Shown: positions 47,093-58,900, counted from the stretch's first letter. The stretch: 64,000 nt of DNA from Hevea brasiliensis (GCF_030052815.1 NC_079501.1:78698979-78762978), one strand, 5' to 3'. The notes: generated by a model not told the origin, from the sequence alone. Numbers and translations: made by a program.

Positions 47093-48642
47093 TGCAATCA
47101 TATTTTATAGTCATTTAACACATGTTTTGCATCCATTTTGCCCTTTGGATGGTTATTTTAGGTTCTTTTATTTGAGATTTAGCTTAATTTATTTTATTTT
47201 TATAATTTTGGATTTATTTGTGTTTTCTTGTTTTCATAGGTTAAACTATTTAAAGTCTTTCGAGTGATTTTATAGAGATCTATTTTGATTTGGAAGTCCA
47301 AAGAGTCAAGGAAAAAAAGTGGAAAAATGCAAATTTTATGGACAAATGGAAAGTTACACAAGGGTGAACACACCCTATGTTCCAAGTTGTGTGATTGCAA
47401 GCTTCGTAAGAACACAAGCTATATTTTATTTACAAAAGCTAGTGCAGTTTTAAATTTCTGAAGCACAAGATCAAAGAGTTACATGAGCAAACACACAGGC
47501 TCATGTATGGGGTTGTGCTTTTTCTAACTTGAAGATACGCTAAGCTAAAAAAGTTACATAGGCTTATATGATTGAAGCATGCAAATACATGGGTTGTGCA
47601 TTGAAGGATGCAAATACATGGGTTGTGCCTTAGGTTGTGTGAATTAAAAGTCATGCTAAATCAATAAAAATGACGTGCTTTCTTCTTTAAACCTTTTGTA
47701 CTCATATTTTAACGTATTAAGGCTTCTTTTTAGCAGTATAAAAACATCATTTTCTTAACAGGTAGAAAAGTAGGAGAATAAAATTAGATTAGGCTTAGGT
47801 TTTTAAGGGAGAAGAAGGGTAGCAATTGATTCTTTAATGCACCAAGGGGATTCCAGCCAGATTTCATCGATAAAGCTGAATATTAACTTGGGTTCTTCTA
47901 TTTCTTTATCTTTTTATGCTTATTTATTTCATATATTTCTTTGTAAATATGAACATTAGTGAGTAATTTCTTAGATTTTAGATTTGGGTGTTGTAATACT
48001 CTTTTTTAATCAATGGATTTGTTTTGATTTTTATTCAATGATATGGGTTTTATTTTTTGATTCTTTTTTTTGTGTGCCTTAATTCTTGCTTTGTGTTGGT
48101 ACCCACTAAGGTATTGATATAAATCATTAATTAATGAACTGATAGGTGGTGAAAATCAAGGATTTGAACTTATAGCTTTAGATGTAGAGATGAATTAGGG
48201 TTATGAGAGGGTTTATAGATTAATTAAAGAGCTAATGGGTTTTAGTTAAATCAAGAACCATGAAAGTAGGAATTAGTTTAATTAAAACACTCGTTTGATG
48301 TCCTGAAAGGGAATCTAAGGGATTTTAGAATTAATCTCATTCAAAATCATAAATACACAATTCTTGGATAGATTGGATTAAGACCTGATTAACAAAAGTG
48401 TGAAACCTTAACTCTGGAATCATCTTTTAATCAATTAGATTTTGTTTAGATTATATTAGCTTTAATTACTACTTTTTACAAATGCTTTACTTTTCATTGC
48501 TCTTTCATTTATTTAGTCTATATTTGATAGTCTTGATAACCAATTTAATCATGATTTGCTAATCAACATGATCCTCGTGGGAATGGTACTCAACTCATCG
48601 CTCTATTACTTGGCATTATTCGTGCACTTGTGGATTTTATCA
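47093..48642 (+). mobile_element. 5' LTR of an Athila-like gypsy element, decayed
   Basis: The 3' part has the signature GATCCTCGTGGGAATGGTACTC, then CGTGCACTTGTGGATTTT near 48620-48638, which is the known end region of Athila-type LTRs. It lies a few bases before a degenerate tRNA-Asp PBS. The left end is set at TG near 47093 by likeness to other Athila LTRs and is approximate. It contains words repeated in the middle, such as AAATACATGGGTTGTG near 47583 and 47608. There is no coding. Confidence 0.7.
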
Positions 48643-48652
48643 TAAAAAGTTT

Positions 48653-48670
48653 TGGCATTATAGCCGAGGA
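48653..48670 (+). promoter_or_regulatory. Degenerate primer-binding site (tRNA-Asp type)
   Basis: TGGCATTATAGCCGAGGA resembles the Athila PBS TGGCGCCGTTGCCGGGGA with several changes consistent with C-to-T and G-to-A decay. It is preceded by AAAAAGTTT, as in Athila elements, and the downstream bases (TCGATGC) also fit. Confidence 0.75.
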
Positions 48671-48803
48671 TCGATGCTTGATATTAGAAAATTGGTGATT
48701 TGATTAATATAGACATTTTTATTTCTTTTATAGCTTATTTATTTATTTTTTTTGTATTTATTCATCTATATTTATAAATTTTTTTACTTGTTTTTCTTTT
48801 AAG

Positions 48804-49284
48804 ATGAATTTTGAGAAGTGTATTCAACAATGCTTCACAACTTTTGCTCAACAACATGATGAACCTTTTATGCTACTTGAGAAAATTTAATGAATTGGCA
48901 ATCTTTCAAATCAGTCCCTTGTTCTTTCTTTCTACTATTGTTTTACGAAAGTTCAAGGAATTAGGTAGATAATGGAGCTTGGGCAGGTGGTGATCATGTA
49001 CTTCAAAGAGGTCATGAGGATGTCTTTCACTTATTGAATGACATGGCTGATTTTTTATTACCATTAGCATTGGGATCCTTCACTGCATGGTTGAAGCCAC
49101 CAATATCCTCCACATCTTTACCAATCAAATATTTCACACCAACCATTTGAGCTACAAGAAGAGAAGGGAGCAGAACGTGAAGAGGTAATAGCTAAATTAG
49201 AAAATTTTTTATAGCCCAACGGATAAAAAAGAAACATTAATTTAGATGATGAAGAAACTTTATAAGAAAGAGTTAAGAAATCAA
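48804..49284 (+). pseudogene. Athila-like gag remnant, 5' piece
   Basis: The ATG at 48804 opens a 28-codon frame (MNFEKCIQQCFTTFAQQHD...) before a stop. Further on, stops are frequent, but the DNA keeps the AAG/GAA-rich character of a charged gag region (CTACAAGAAGAGAAGG near 49152). It is cut at 49284 by insertion of the gypsy derivative and continues at 54602. The function would have been particle formation. Confidence 0.5.
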
Positions 49285-52200
49285 TGTCACACCCTACCCC
49301 TCTGTAAGGCATAACATGATCCCGTAGTATACCTAATGAATTACCAACTCCGTCTACTGATAACCCATTAAATACACTACAAGGGATTTTAAAAACTTTT
49401 CTTACTTCTTTTACAGTGGTGAGCACTATTTACAGGTGTTAAAAACCTTTTTTTAACTGAAGTGATAGAACTAACACATTTGAATTATTTGGAGTTTCCG
49501 TAAAAATTTTGGCAGAGTGCCATTTGTAATTTGGATAAAACAGTTCTTTAGAAAACCTGTAAAAAGCACTTCAGTATTTTTTCAAGTCTCAACTACAACA
49601 TTTTTCTCAACACAACATATTTCTCAAGTCAAATTCACAGTAATTTTTCAAAGACTGAGATAAAGAAAATATAATACAATTTTTACAAGCCAAAATAACT
49701 CATAATTATTTTACAACTTCAATGTACAATTTTTATTTACAACTGCTCAAAACCAACAACAATATGTACATACAGTGAACATACATTACATTACAAAATA
49801 TAAAATATTGGTATACTCATTATACCCGGTAGTCTCATTTGGAGGTACTAGCACCTAGTCTCACAGACTGCTCTGTGTGTCTACTCGCATAAAGAATAAA
49901 GCTATCGCTGAGACAATGTCTCAGTGGTGCACAACATTAACTAAATACAAGTTTAAATCACAATTCATAATTCAAATAAATAGTGGATACTTAAAAACCA
50001 TAGTTAAATTCAAGACAATACTGTCATAAGGAATTTGACATAATATCACAATAAATCTCAATAATCAAAACATAGTTAAATTCGAAAGACAGTAAATGTC
50101 AATAAGAATTTAAACTCCATTTCACAAATTATCAAATCGCATAACAACACAATTTAGTCAAATAAGTTAAGAATACAATGTTGCCAATTCATTCACAACT
50201 TAAGCCATGACACAAATTTCCGATCAATGCCGCGTTGTACACCACGACAAAGCAATCACAACCCCACTAATCGAAATCAATGAGGAAGGGAGCTAGCTAT
50301 ATAATGAGTACTCATCCGATCACCTCAACTGGTAAACCAGAGAGGGAGAAAAATAAACGATCACGACTCCATAAATGGAGAAGGAAAATAAACGATCACA
50401 ACCCCATAAATGGAGAAGGAATGATATGATACTGTCATGCTAAGTGTGAACACAAAATCAATTCCAAACATTTTATTCAAATGATTCATGAGAATCCAAT
50501 AAATTTCCAAAGTTATAATTTCATTCACAAAATGGCAACACAATTCATAATTATCTTTAATTTCCACAAAAACCATTTATAGTGCTTTTCAATCAATAGT
50601 ATCCATCAAATCATTTACAATGCTTTTCAAGCACTAAATATTCATTCAAACACATTTCCACAATTTAAAACAATAATGTACAAATAGTCATAATTCATTT
50701 CAATTGAAAAATTCAAAAGAAATACTATTGTGCACAAACACAATTTAAATCAATAACATACAATTAATCATATGTAATCTTATTCAGAGTAAAATCAGTT
50801 GAAAACTAGTTGTGCACAAACCTCTGACAATTGTCTTCTGGTCTGGACTCAGTGTTTCCTTCCCTTTTCCTGAGTCTTTGGTAACTGAGAAACACAATTT
50901 GAAGTGTTTCAGTACTAAATTAAACTGTCTCTAACGATAATGTTCGATAAGTAATTCACTGAAGGCTATTATTTGCTCAATCACCTAATATACCGACCCT
51001 CGATGCGTTTTAGGTAAATTAGGTTTTAGTGTCATTAATATGTCACATTCGATAGGGTTTTAGCGTTGGTACGTTTTACCAAACTCATTTCTATGTATAC
51101 TGCGTTTCCTTGCATTTTATTGCAAATTGCTGGATTCTGGGATACTAGTTTGACCTAGCCGGACGATCTAGTTCCCTCGGTTTTCGGGTTTTGGTCAAAA
51201 CTACAAACTTGTAGATCTATGTCTTATGGAACGCGGGGCAAAATTTTAGGTCAATCCGAGTTAAGTAGACCAAGTTATGGTCATTATACTATTGCTGGTC
51301 AAATGGCATCAAATTAGGTCAATTTTAGGTCAATTTTGGTCAACTTTGGTTCGGCCAGTTTTTGGACCCGAACTTTTGCAAGCTGTTTGACTTGCTTATG
51401 GTCATTTCTGGGCTTTGGTGTCTTCATAAGACTTGTAGGTATGGGTCTTAACTATTCATGGTTAAAATTTCAGGTCAATTGGACCTGTTTTGAGTGAGTT
51501 ATGGCCTATACACTAACTGCTGCCCAAATGGTCAGTTTTCAGGTTTCAATTGCACTTAATCCGAATTGGTTATTTTTCATGTCACCTTGCAAGCAGAATT
51601 TTGGTATGCTTTCTCAATGAAAGTTGGCACATTTTGTGCCTAGTTCCACCTCCAATTGGTCTCATACCAATTGAGGTTACACATGTAAAGTTATAGACTA
51701 AAATACATACTGCCCTTAACTACCTTACTTAACATACATCAATTATACACTTACATTACTATATGTCCACTTCCCTTACCAATTCTGTTTTGGTTCATTA
51801 CCAAAACCATATTCCACTTTACATTAACATCACTTTGGGCAGATTACAAACATCCTTAATACACCAATTAAAACTCACATTTACAAAGTCTAAATACAAT
51901 CACATATACACCTAAACCTTACTAATTCTTACATACACTTTACACAATCAATCTATATACATATCCATCAACCTTAATGTCAATATTTCTGCCAACACCT
52001 TCATGAACACATACATTTATCCAAGAATCCCAAGGCTGCCGAAAATCTTCCTCAACACCAAATTGTCCTACAATTCATCAATTACCATTCCAAGTGCAAA
52101 ATCACCATATATATATGGAATAACTTACTAGGATATTAAATCACCCTAACCAACATCATTTCTCATCAAATATATGTACAATTATTTCATCAAATACATA

Positions 52201-53199
52201 ACTCCATGGCTGTCCAACATGAACATATCAATAGCTTCTCAAACTTGAAATTTTTTCTTCACAAAACCAACACCCATAACATGAACACAAAGTTTAACAA
52301 AGAAATCTTCAAAAATACAAACTTACCTTATGGTTGGAACTTGCTAAACCTTGATTAAATTTCTTGATTTTGGTATCAAGCTCTTCCTTATGATGTGTAG
52401 ACAATTTTTAATGAAGAAATCTAAGTGATTAGAAGTGAAGTGAGGGGTTAGATGAAGCTTGCATGAAAACGCCCATGGAGTTCTTCCTTAGCTCTCCATT
52501 TCGGCAAGTTTGAATCCAAATGAGGAAGATGAAATGCAGATGGTATAATGGGTGTACACCAGCCCCATTATCCTTAGTTTATTCCTTTAGTGGTCCACTT
52601 CCACTTATTAAATCATATAATAAGTTAAATGTGTTATTTACACCATTTTCACTCCACTTTTGGCTATTTATATTAGGTACCCCTAAATAAATTTTTCATT
52701 TTATTTTCTAAGTGTAATATTATTTATTTTCAATGGACATTTAGGTCAAAAGACTTCGGGATGTCAAATGACCATAATGCCCTGTCGTTGCATTCCGATT
52801 TTTCTAGAACAAGGTTTTATCTGTTTTTCGATTTCTCACTTTTCTTTGTACTAATTATTTAATTTTTCTTTGATCTTTCTAATGAGATTTATTCTTCAAT
52901 AAGGGTCTATTTAAGTCCTAAAAATGTTTTCCAGGGTTCCCCGCAGTCCAGGGCTAGTCAACGGTCCACGCCATGACTTCCCGGTGCGGTCCCCCATCGC
53001 TAGGGTTCCCGGCTCGCTTAACTTGGTTACATTTCTTTGCTATTATTTTTCCTTTGTTTTTCTTATATTTTCTTTTCTTGTATTTCATTATTTTATGTCT
53101 TCTCACTCATATCGAAGTGTAGTTCTAGGCATCCTAGCTGTCCGGACAACACTGGTCACCGGAACAGTAGAACGCACTACCGAACTTAGGGGTGTTACA
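49285..53199 (-). repeat. 3' LTR of the gypsy derivative (A-like subfamily)
   Basis: 3915 bp. It reads TGTAACACCCCTAAG on the minus strand from 53199 and ends GGTGTGACA at 49285. It shares with family A the TGTAAGGCATAACATGATCCCG end block (49303-49324), the CACTGAG/CTCAGTG block near 49915 and two AGTTATGG cores (51272 and 51498). It differs strongly from family A near 52750-53050. Confidence 0.88.
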
Positions 53200-53214
53200 A
53201 TTCTCCCCCCCTTA
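53200..53214 (-). promoter_or_regulatory. Polypurine tract of the gypsy derivative
   Basis: On the minus strand AAGGGGGGGGAGAAT abuts the LTR start TGTAACACC. This shows that the LTR at 49285-53199 is the 3' one. Confidence 0.85.
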
Positions 53215-54112
53215 AAATAATTTCGTCCACGAAATTTTACCCAATAGCCATCTTACAATAGTCATACGTTTATTTTCTCCTTTCTATACGATCGTATAAT
53301 CTTCTTTTCCTCAAATTTAAATAAGACTTTTAACAATCTAATACAATGTTTAATTTGTTTGGATAACACTAATCTCCTCTTACCATTGTCCTGTCTAATA
53401 TTTTGATTCATGTTCCTTCTTAAATAACCGTTGAGGTCATGTTAGAATCATTTATCTAATCATTGGTCCTCTGACCATTCTAGTCCATAGTCTTCCTCAC
53501 ATTAGTAATATTTCTTTGTTATATATGAATCAACTGTTCAAATCTCTACTTCCATAACTCTTTTTATCTGTTAATATTTTATAACTTACTTTCTTTTGTA
53601 CCGAACTATAACCTTTCGATATTCTAACTTTTGAGTTTTAGATCCCTAAGTAGGATTTTCAAACTTGTTTCTAAAAATTAAATTATGTCCTGGCATAACT
53701 ATACAAAAACAGATGCCGTTGGCAACTATCCTCATCTAGGTGTACTATCAGATAGTACGTAACTCTACACAATAATCTCAAGTTAGTACTGTAATCCGCA
53801 GTTTACAGTATAAACAATCAAGAACATTGCGTAGTTACTACAATACATCCCAATAGATCAAACTTTCCTATCCTTTGTCCTTTTTGAATTCACTGATATC
53901 CGAACTTATTCTGATTACAATATCCATTAACAATTACTAACAGTAACATCTCTGCCTTCATCTAGAGCAATTCTATTACTGTAACTTACTTTTACGTCCT
54001 CTTGCTTTACATTAAATAGGCTCGCCAATTAGCTTTATAATTTATGGTGTGTCAGGAAATACTTTTCGCCGATAAACTCTTCCAAAACTAATTTCACTTA
54101 TTATCACAATCC

Positions 54113-54548
54113 CTATCCTAAAGGACTAATCACTAATGTATCAAAATTTATTTCCCTGACCTCCTGTCCTAGCGGACTTGTTACTAGCACCTCAAAGTCC
54201 ATTTTTGTACATGGAACAGCAATGCAATCAATGATGCTAGCACTCACATAAGAATGGGTAGAACCCAGATCAAATAACACAAACATATCTTGGTTAAAAG
54301 TTGAGAAGGTACCAGCCACAACGTCAGATGTCTTGGCCTCTTCCCTCTGTCTCATTGCATAGACTCGACCGAGAATCGCCTTGCTTTGAATGTTTTACCG
54401 TGCCTTGGCTGCCTGCTGGGCTACCTCTACCCCTGCCTCTACCTCTGCTAGGTGGTTATGAGCTTCTGGTGACAGGGCTCTGAACTGACCCTTCTGCAGT
54501 AGTAGGAGGTGGTCCAACTCTGCGACTACTGGTGCAGTCCTCTGCTAG
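54113..54548 (-). pseudogene. Gag C-terminus and aspartic protease fragment
   Basis: On the minus strand, GDHLAEDC near 54550-54527 is the back half of a gag zinc knuckle. It is followed by Gln/Ser/Arg-rich sequence with RGRGRGRG near 54449-54426. The protease then reads AGTFSTFNQDMFVLFDLGSTHSYVSA (given here only in part: FDLGSTHSYVS near 54270), with the catalytic Asp of the D-x-G-S motif kept and Leu where Thr or Ser is usual. The frame ends at 54113 shortly after SPLG. A stop and a frame change separate gag and protease. Without reverse transcriptase it cannot be autonomous. Confidence 0.8.
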
Positions 54549-54596
54549 GTGGTCACCGTAGCAGCAGAACGCACTACCGAACTTAGGGGTGTTACA
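54549..54596 (-). repeat. 48-bp stub of the 5' LTR
   Basis: The sequence GAACGCACTACCGAACTTAG at 54568-54587 is identical to the 3' LTR start region at 53170-53189. It ends TGTTACA at the TSD. It is the only trace of the 5' LTR. Confidence 0.85.
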
Positions 54597-54601
54597 ATCA
54601 A

Positions 54602-55264
54602 AGTGCGAATGAGCTATCAATTAAGATGATGAGTAAACTATATGAAGAGGAATTAACAAATCAACATAGGAATAGTGAATTGAATTATGAAAAAGCTTCA
54701 TAAGAATTTACACCTGTAGAAGAAGTGCAGCCTAAATTAGAAGAACAAAATTCTTTTGAAGATGAGTTGCTAGTAGAGTTCCCACAAGAAAAGGAGTTAC
54801 TTAAAAAAAAAGTGGAACCTAGAATCAATAACTCTTTCTAGTTGAAGGGTCATTAGAAGAGTGCTTATATAAAGATGAGTAAGAAGAGAAGTTGGTGGAT
54901 GAGGAAATGGACCAAACCATCAATTTTAGTCATTGATAGTGCTTTCACCACCAAATGACCCTTTTCTCTCATGGACACCTTTTACACCATCATATATCAT
55001 CTATGAACTTGAGTAGCCTTCATTCTAAGAATGTGATTCTAAGAAAAGTATTATTCAAGCTAAATGTAAAATTTTTTCATACTTTCCCAATCTTAAGCGC
55101 ATTCTCAATTAAGACCGATATGTAGTGTTATATGACACCTAGTATAGACAGTGATCGCTCTTTGATTAACACTTTTAGAAATGACCTTAAATTAGTGCTT
55201 CTTAGGGGACAACCCAAGTTTAATTTTTTTGTTTTTGTTGATTTTTATTGTTTTTATTTCTTCT
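54602..55264 (+). pseudogene. Athila-like internal remnant, 3' piece
   Basis: Continues the piece at 48804-49284 after removing the insertion. A Lys/Glu-rich decayed frame (GAAGAAGTGCAGCC near 54719) has many stops. The end has TTAGTGCTTCTTAGGGGACAACCCAAG near 55191-55217, in full only partly needed: CTTAGGGGACAACCCAAG is typical of the Athila 3' untranslated part. No pol domain is present, so the element is heavily deleted. No 3' LTR follows directly. Confidence 0.55.
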
Positions 55265-56004
55265 TGTAATGACCCAACTAAGGGGCCATTATTGTAGATA
55301 GGGAATGGGTCAGTTTAAGGCTGCTAGAACCCATAGTAAGCCTAAAAACCTATTAAAACATTACTTTATTCCATATAGATCCAAACCCAAACAACTCATA
55401 AGTACTTAAACTTTAGCATTTTTCATCGTAGCATAAAACGTTTCTTTTCTAAAATAGCTCAAAATTTTGAACCTTTTCATAACATACATAAAACGTTTAT
55501 AATTCATCCATTCATACATAATTATCAAAGAGTGCTTAGGGATTAAGGTAAATATATAAACCATGCTATTCTTGCATAAACCATACTATATGTACACCAA
55601 AACCAAGCACAATATCTAATGATTCTAAATACATGTCCTCTATTAAACTTCAAAACATACATAAACAACTTGCTTGGCCTTTGTTTCTTACTATCTTTTC
55701 TTACAGATGTATCTAATCCTGTAGCACTTTACCTAGCGTTAAGGGAAAGGGGTAAGCTTTGAAAAGCTTAGTGAGTAAACCAACCGATTTCCATTTGTCA
55801 TATTATTCCATTCATACATATGCAATGCATTAGTCACATGATTTTACAGAACATAAAAAATTCACATAAGATAGATTTGTCACTAGTAATTTCCCATAAC
55901 CGATTTGTTTGGCTCATAAAGATGCTCCTCAAAACTTCCTCTTAATAAATAACATAACCAATGTGCCCGACTCATAAAAAAACTCCTCGAGTCTTCCTGA
56001 TAGT
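55265..56004 (-). mobile_element. LTR fragment, family C-like
   Basis: Starts TGTAATGACCCAACTAAGG and shares GGGATTGGGTCAG/GGGAATGGGTCAG and AAGCCTAAAAACC with family C at 6231-6290. The GGGTAAGCTTTGAAAAGC and AGTGAGTAAACC words near 55750-55780 are gypsy LTR-like. It is truncated at the right where another element starts. Confidence 0.65.
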
Positions 56005-56660
56005 TGCTTAAAATGTCATATCTTTATCATTGCATACTTAGTCTTTTAAGTTTGTTTCTTATTTAATAAGGTTGTTAATGCTTATTTATATGTTATTAGG
56101 TGTTTACAAGCACTAGAAGAGCTTGTGAAGCATAAAAAGGTAAATTGAGCACAAAAAGAAGCAAAACACACATTAAGCACTTTAAGGCATATAAAGGTGC
56201 GATTTTGATAAGGACTTAGCTGATGACAAAATGGGCTGAGAGATGTCTTACTCATGGTATTTGGAGGCTAATAGTGAAAAACAAACAGATTTGGACATCA
56301 ACTCATGTTGAGCTTTTTTGGACAACATTAAGGGAACTTGTATGTGATCCACTATTTAGAGTTTAAGTTTGACCTTCTAGGCTTAGATGGACCTTAATTG
56401 ACATATTTTGAGGCCATATATGAAAAATGAGTGCAATTGAGCTAGATTACGTTAAGGGTCGCATATTGAGTGTGTTTAGGCTTTTTATGTTAAGTTATGT
56501 GGGACTAGGAGTTAGGGCCTCAATTAGTGAGTTTAATTATTTTATTTAAGGCTCAAAAAAAAAAATAAAATAGAGGTATGTGGGTACCCTATTGAAGGAG
56601 CGGAAGCATGAAAAACACAAGTTTAGATCATTGAAATTCAAAAATTTTTCATCTAGGGTC
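56005..56660 (+). mobile_element. Probable Athila-like LTR fragment
   Basis: TGCTTAAAATGTCATATC followed by TTAGTCTTTTAAGTTTG and TTTATATGTTATTAGGTG resembles the beginning of Athila-like LTRs, as at 47093. No end or PBS is seen, and the assignment is weak. No frame is present. Confidence 0.4.
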
Positions 56661-56671
56661 ATATGTATCAT

Positions 56672-56945
56672 GCGAAGAAAGATGGAGATGTGAAGAAAGA
56701 TCTACACATGGTTTTTATTGATTTGGAGAAGGCTTATGATAGTGTTCCAAGAGATGTCTTATGGAATGTGTTAGAATAAAAAAGGGTATCTATTAGGTAC
56801 ATACAAGTACTGAAAGATATGTATGAAGGAGAAACTACTATTATGCGCACGGTGGGAGGGGACACAAGAGATTTTCCGATCTCAATTGGATTACACCAAG
56901 GATCAGCCATAAGCCCTTACTTTTTTACATTAGTTTTAGATGAAT
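56672..56945 (+). pseudogene. LINE reverse transcriptase fragment
   Basis: In one frame, [20 protein letters not shown] (56693 onward) is motif A of a non-LTR reverse transcriptase, with the catalytic Asp in FID. GLHQGSAISPYFF near 56890-56930 is motif B. A TAA at 56777-56779 breaks it. The fragment stops at LVLDE, before the catalytic motif C, where Tat-like DNA begins. Plant RTE-type or L1-type LINEs have this pattern; I lean to RTE but cannot separate them here. It shows no poly(A) tail or target duplication. Confidence 0.85.
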
Positions 56946-57294
56946 ATTTTTATTTGCATGTCGAGAATGTCGATCGCGTTGATCTCGAGTCGGGCGACCG
57001 ATCTAATCGGTGAACCAATTTCGGGCGAGAAGACCGCTAATTTCCCTCTTATCATTGGTGACTGCCCTTCAAAGTTCATTTGGCTCCTCACCACATCGGG
57101 TGTCCCGACCGCGGCTCGGTTCCAAGCGATAACATTAACGATGACCTCCCTTATCTTCATGAGAGTCATAGTCACCCCATCTGAGCTGTACATCTATCCG
57201 ATGTTGATGGCTGGTTTCCTGATCAAACACATCTTTTGATTCAGCCATGAGACTAGGCTTTGACATAGGACTTTACTAGGTAGGATGTACTGCT
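56946..57294. other. GC-richer segment, left part of the Tat-like region
   Basis: Markedly higher GC, with GATC-containing words (GTCGATCGCG, CGACCGATC). Overlapping frames of about 85-99 codons exist on both strands, but none matches a family I recognise. It abruptly replaces the LINE at about 56945. It is probably LTR or leader DNA of the element encoding the gene at 57974. Confidence 0.45.
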
Positions 57295-57530
57295 GATCTC
57301 TAGAGATCGCCCAAATGATGTAATCTGACCTTTAATGTAATTCGATCTCTAGAAATCGCCCAAATGATGTGATCTGACCTTTAATGTAATTCAATCTCTA
57401 GAGATCGCCCAAATGATGTGATCTGACCTTTAATTTAATTCGATCTCTAGAGATCGCCCAAATGATGTAATCCTACCTTTAATGTAATTTGATCTCTAGA
57501 GATCGCCCAAATGATGTAATCCGACCTTTT
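57295..57530. repeat. Five tandem 49-bp units, most with a perfect 14-bp palindrome
   Basis: Units start at 57295, 57344, 57393, 57442 and 57491, always exactly 49 bases apart; the last is incomplete. Each starts GATCTCTAGAGATC (a perfect palindrome; one change in unit 2 and one in unit 3), then GCCCAAATGATGT and TCTGACCTTTAATGTAATT-type sequence. High similarity means the array is young relative to its surroundings. Confidence 0.95.
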
Positions 57531-57810
57531 GGAAATGAGATCTTATTTTGACAATTATCATTTTATTATTATTGCATTAATTACTTTTCAATCTCTAATG
57601 TGCATATCCGATCTGATTCCTAACTGAATATCCCTTAACCGATCTATAATTCTGAACATCTACTTTAATTCACCGATCTTTAACTAGCCGATCTCCCCTT
57701 ATTTATTTAATGAGTTTCTAGAATGTTCTTGCGACGTGTCAGAAAAGCTGGCGAATTTTGCTGACCGATGCGTCGCTTGGGATATCGTGAGCATTGAATG
57801 CTCAGACGGG

Positions 57811-57818
57811 TATAAATA
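57811..57818 (+). promoter_or_regulatory. TATA box of the Tat-like gene
   Basis: TATAAATA in the context GGGTATAAATAGGGG. The ATG at 57974 is about 155 bases downstream, past a pyrimidine-rich leader (TCTCCCATTTCTTC). It is the best promoter signal in the window. Confidence 0.7.
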
Positions 57819-57973
57819 GGGGAAGGGACAGCCAGTTGCTCCCTTATGTCATTTTCAGCACCTCATGAGCGATTCCAAAATTCTCCCATTTCTTCAAGTT
57901 GTTCCGACACCGATCACACTCCGGTAAGGGTTTTGATCTTTTCTTTAGTTAAATTTCTCTCTTTTCTTTGAAA

Positions 57974-58830
57974 ATGAGTGGTGCCGAGGGTCAGAGAGTG
58001 ACGAGCCCTCCTTCCGTTCATGTTTCATGGTCGTCTGATGAAGTTGAGATGGTCGGACCAAGCGGGAGATCTGATCCTCCTACATCCTCTATTCTAGCCC
58101 GTGGTCAAGCGGGACCCTCAAGACGGATGCATCCCTCAGGGAGAGAAAACCTTCTCGTGGATGAGCTACCGTCAATCCTTCAAGAAACCGATCTGCAAAC
58201 GTTTAGCCAAGAATATAACCTTTAGCCCGATTCATACGAACTTATCAGATGCCATGGCGATCTCTGAGCTGATCACTTCTTCGAAGAAAATGATATGATC
58301 ATGGTATATGAAGAGCAATTAAATGCCGGGCTGCGGTTTCCTCTTGATGACTTCTTCAAGGAAGTTCTGAAATTCCACCAAGTCTGTATAGCTCAAGTTC
58401 ACCCGAACTCATGGAGGATCCTGGTAGCCTTCAGAGGTCTCTACCGAGCTAAGGTACTCAGTCCTACAGCGAAGGTGCTTGCCGAGCTACACAGGCTAAC
58501 TCGTCGAAAGGACGATGAATACTGGTTCTCTAAGGCGAAACCACATTGTGGGCTTTTACCGACCTGCCCTCCTCCCTGAAGAATTGGAATAATCGCTTTT
58601 TTATTCTGAGGAGCAAGGTTCTGAGTGGTTTTAAGGGTTTCCCGCGTAGCTGGCTGCATCAGGGCCCATTACTTCCAAAGCGCATCACCCTGAATAGGGA
58701 AGCGGGCATAATGGTGATGGAGTTGAAAGATCAGGCGGCCACTCAGAAATTCTCCTGTTTAGATGCGGTGATGGCCGAACTGCATCATTGGACAATGCAG
58801 CTGATTACTGGCGAAGAACGCGGGCTTTAG
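57974..58830 (+). pseudogene. 'Putative gypsy type transposon' family gene, first part (PF04195-like), broken
   Basis: ATG 57974 starts MSGAEGQRVTSPPSVHVSWS, a Ser/Pro-rich N-terminus. The core, with NAGLRFPLDDFF near 58322 and AQVHPNSWRI near 58394 and later FTDLPSSLKNWNNRFF near 58555, matches the pattern of plant proteins labelled 'putative gypsy type transposon', often found as an extra ORF in Tat-like elements. Stops at 58223-58225 and 58265-58267 and a one-base frame change near 58552-58556 break it; the last part ends at 58828-58830. Family role is unknown. The family call is from memory of motifs, not a search. Confidence 0.75.
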
Positions 58831-58900
58831 CTCTCTGACCTCGGCCTCGGTACTTTCTATATCTCTGATCTTTGGGCCTTAGCAAACTCACTGACTTTTC

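Larger units (their letters stand above)
49285..54596 (-). mobile_element. Gypsy derivative without reverse transcriptase, internally deleted, with TSD
   Basis: The minus-strand element is flanked by ATCAA (49280-49284 and 54597-54601), a perfect TSD. The order on the minus strand is a stub of the 5' LTR (54596 to about 54549), a gag zinc-knuckle piece, a protease piece, about 0.9 kb of non-coding DNA, a polypurine tract (53200-53214) and a 3.9-kb 3' LTR. Reverse transcriptase, RNase H and integrase are absent. The 5' LTR stub joins the gag piece at an 8-base word shared by both, TGGTCACC (54550-54557; also present in the LTR near 53153), which suggests a microhomology deletion. The LTR ends are family A-like but diverged. 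Confidence 0.88.

Noticed and set aside
47093..48642. Host gene exons
   Set aside because: The LTR end signature, PBS and lack of frames fit an Athila-like LTR.
56936..57239. Opposite-strand frames of 85 and 99 codons as genes
   Set aside because: They overlap on both strands, have no recognised domain and begin inside the LINE/Tat junction.
57295..57530. CRISPR-like array
   Set aside because: Units are contiguous 49-mers with no unique spacers, and the setting is a plant genome. It is a simple tandem repeat.
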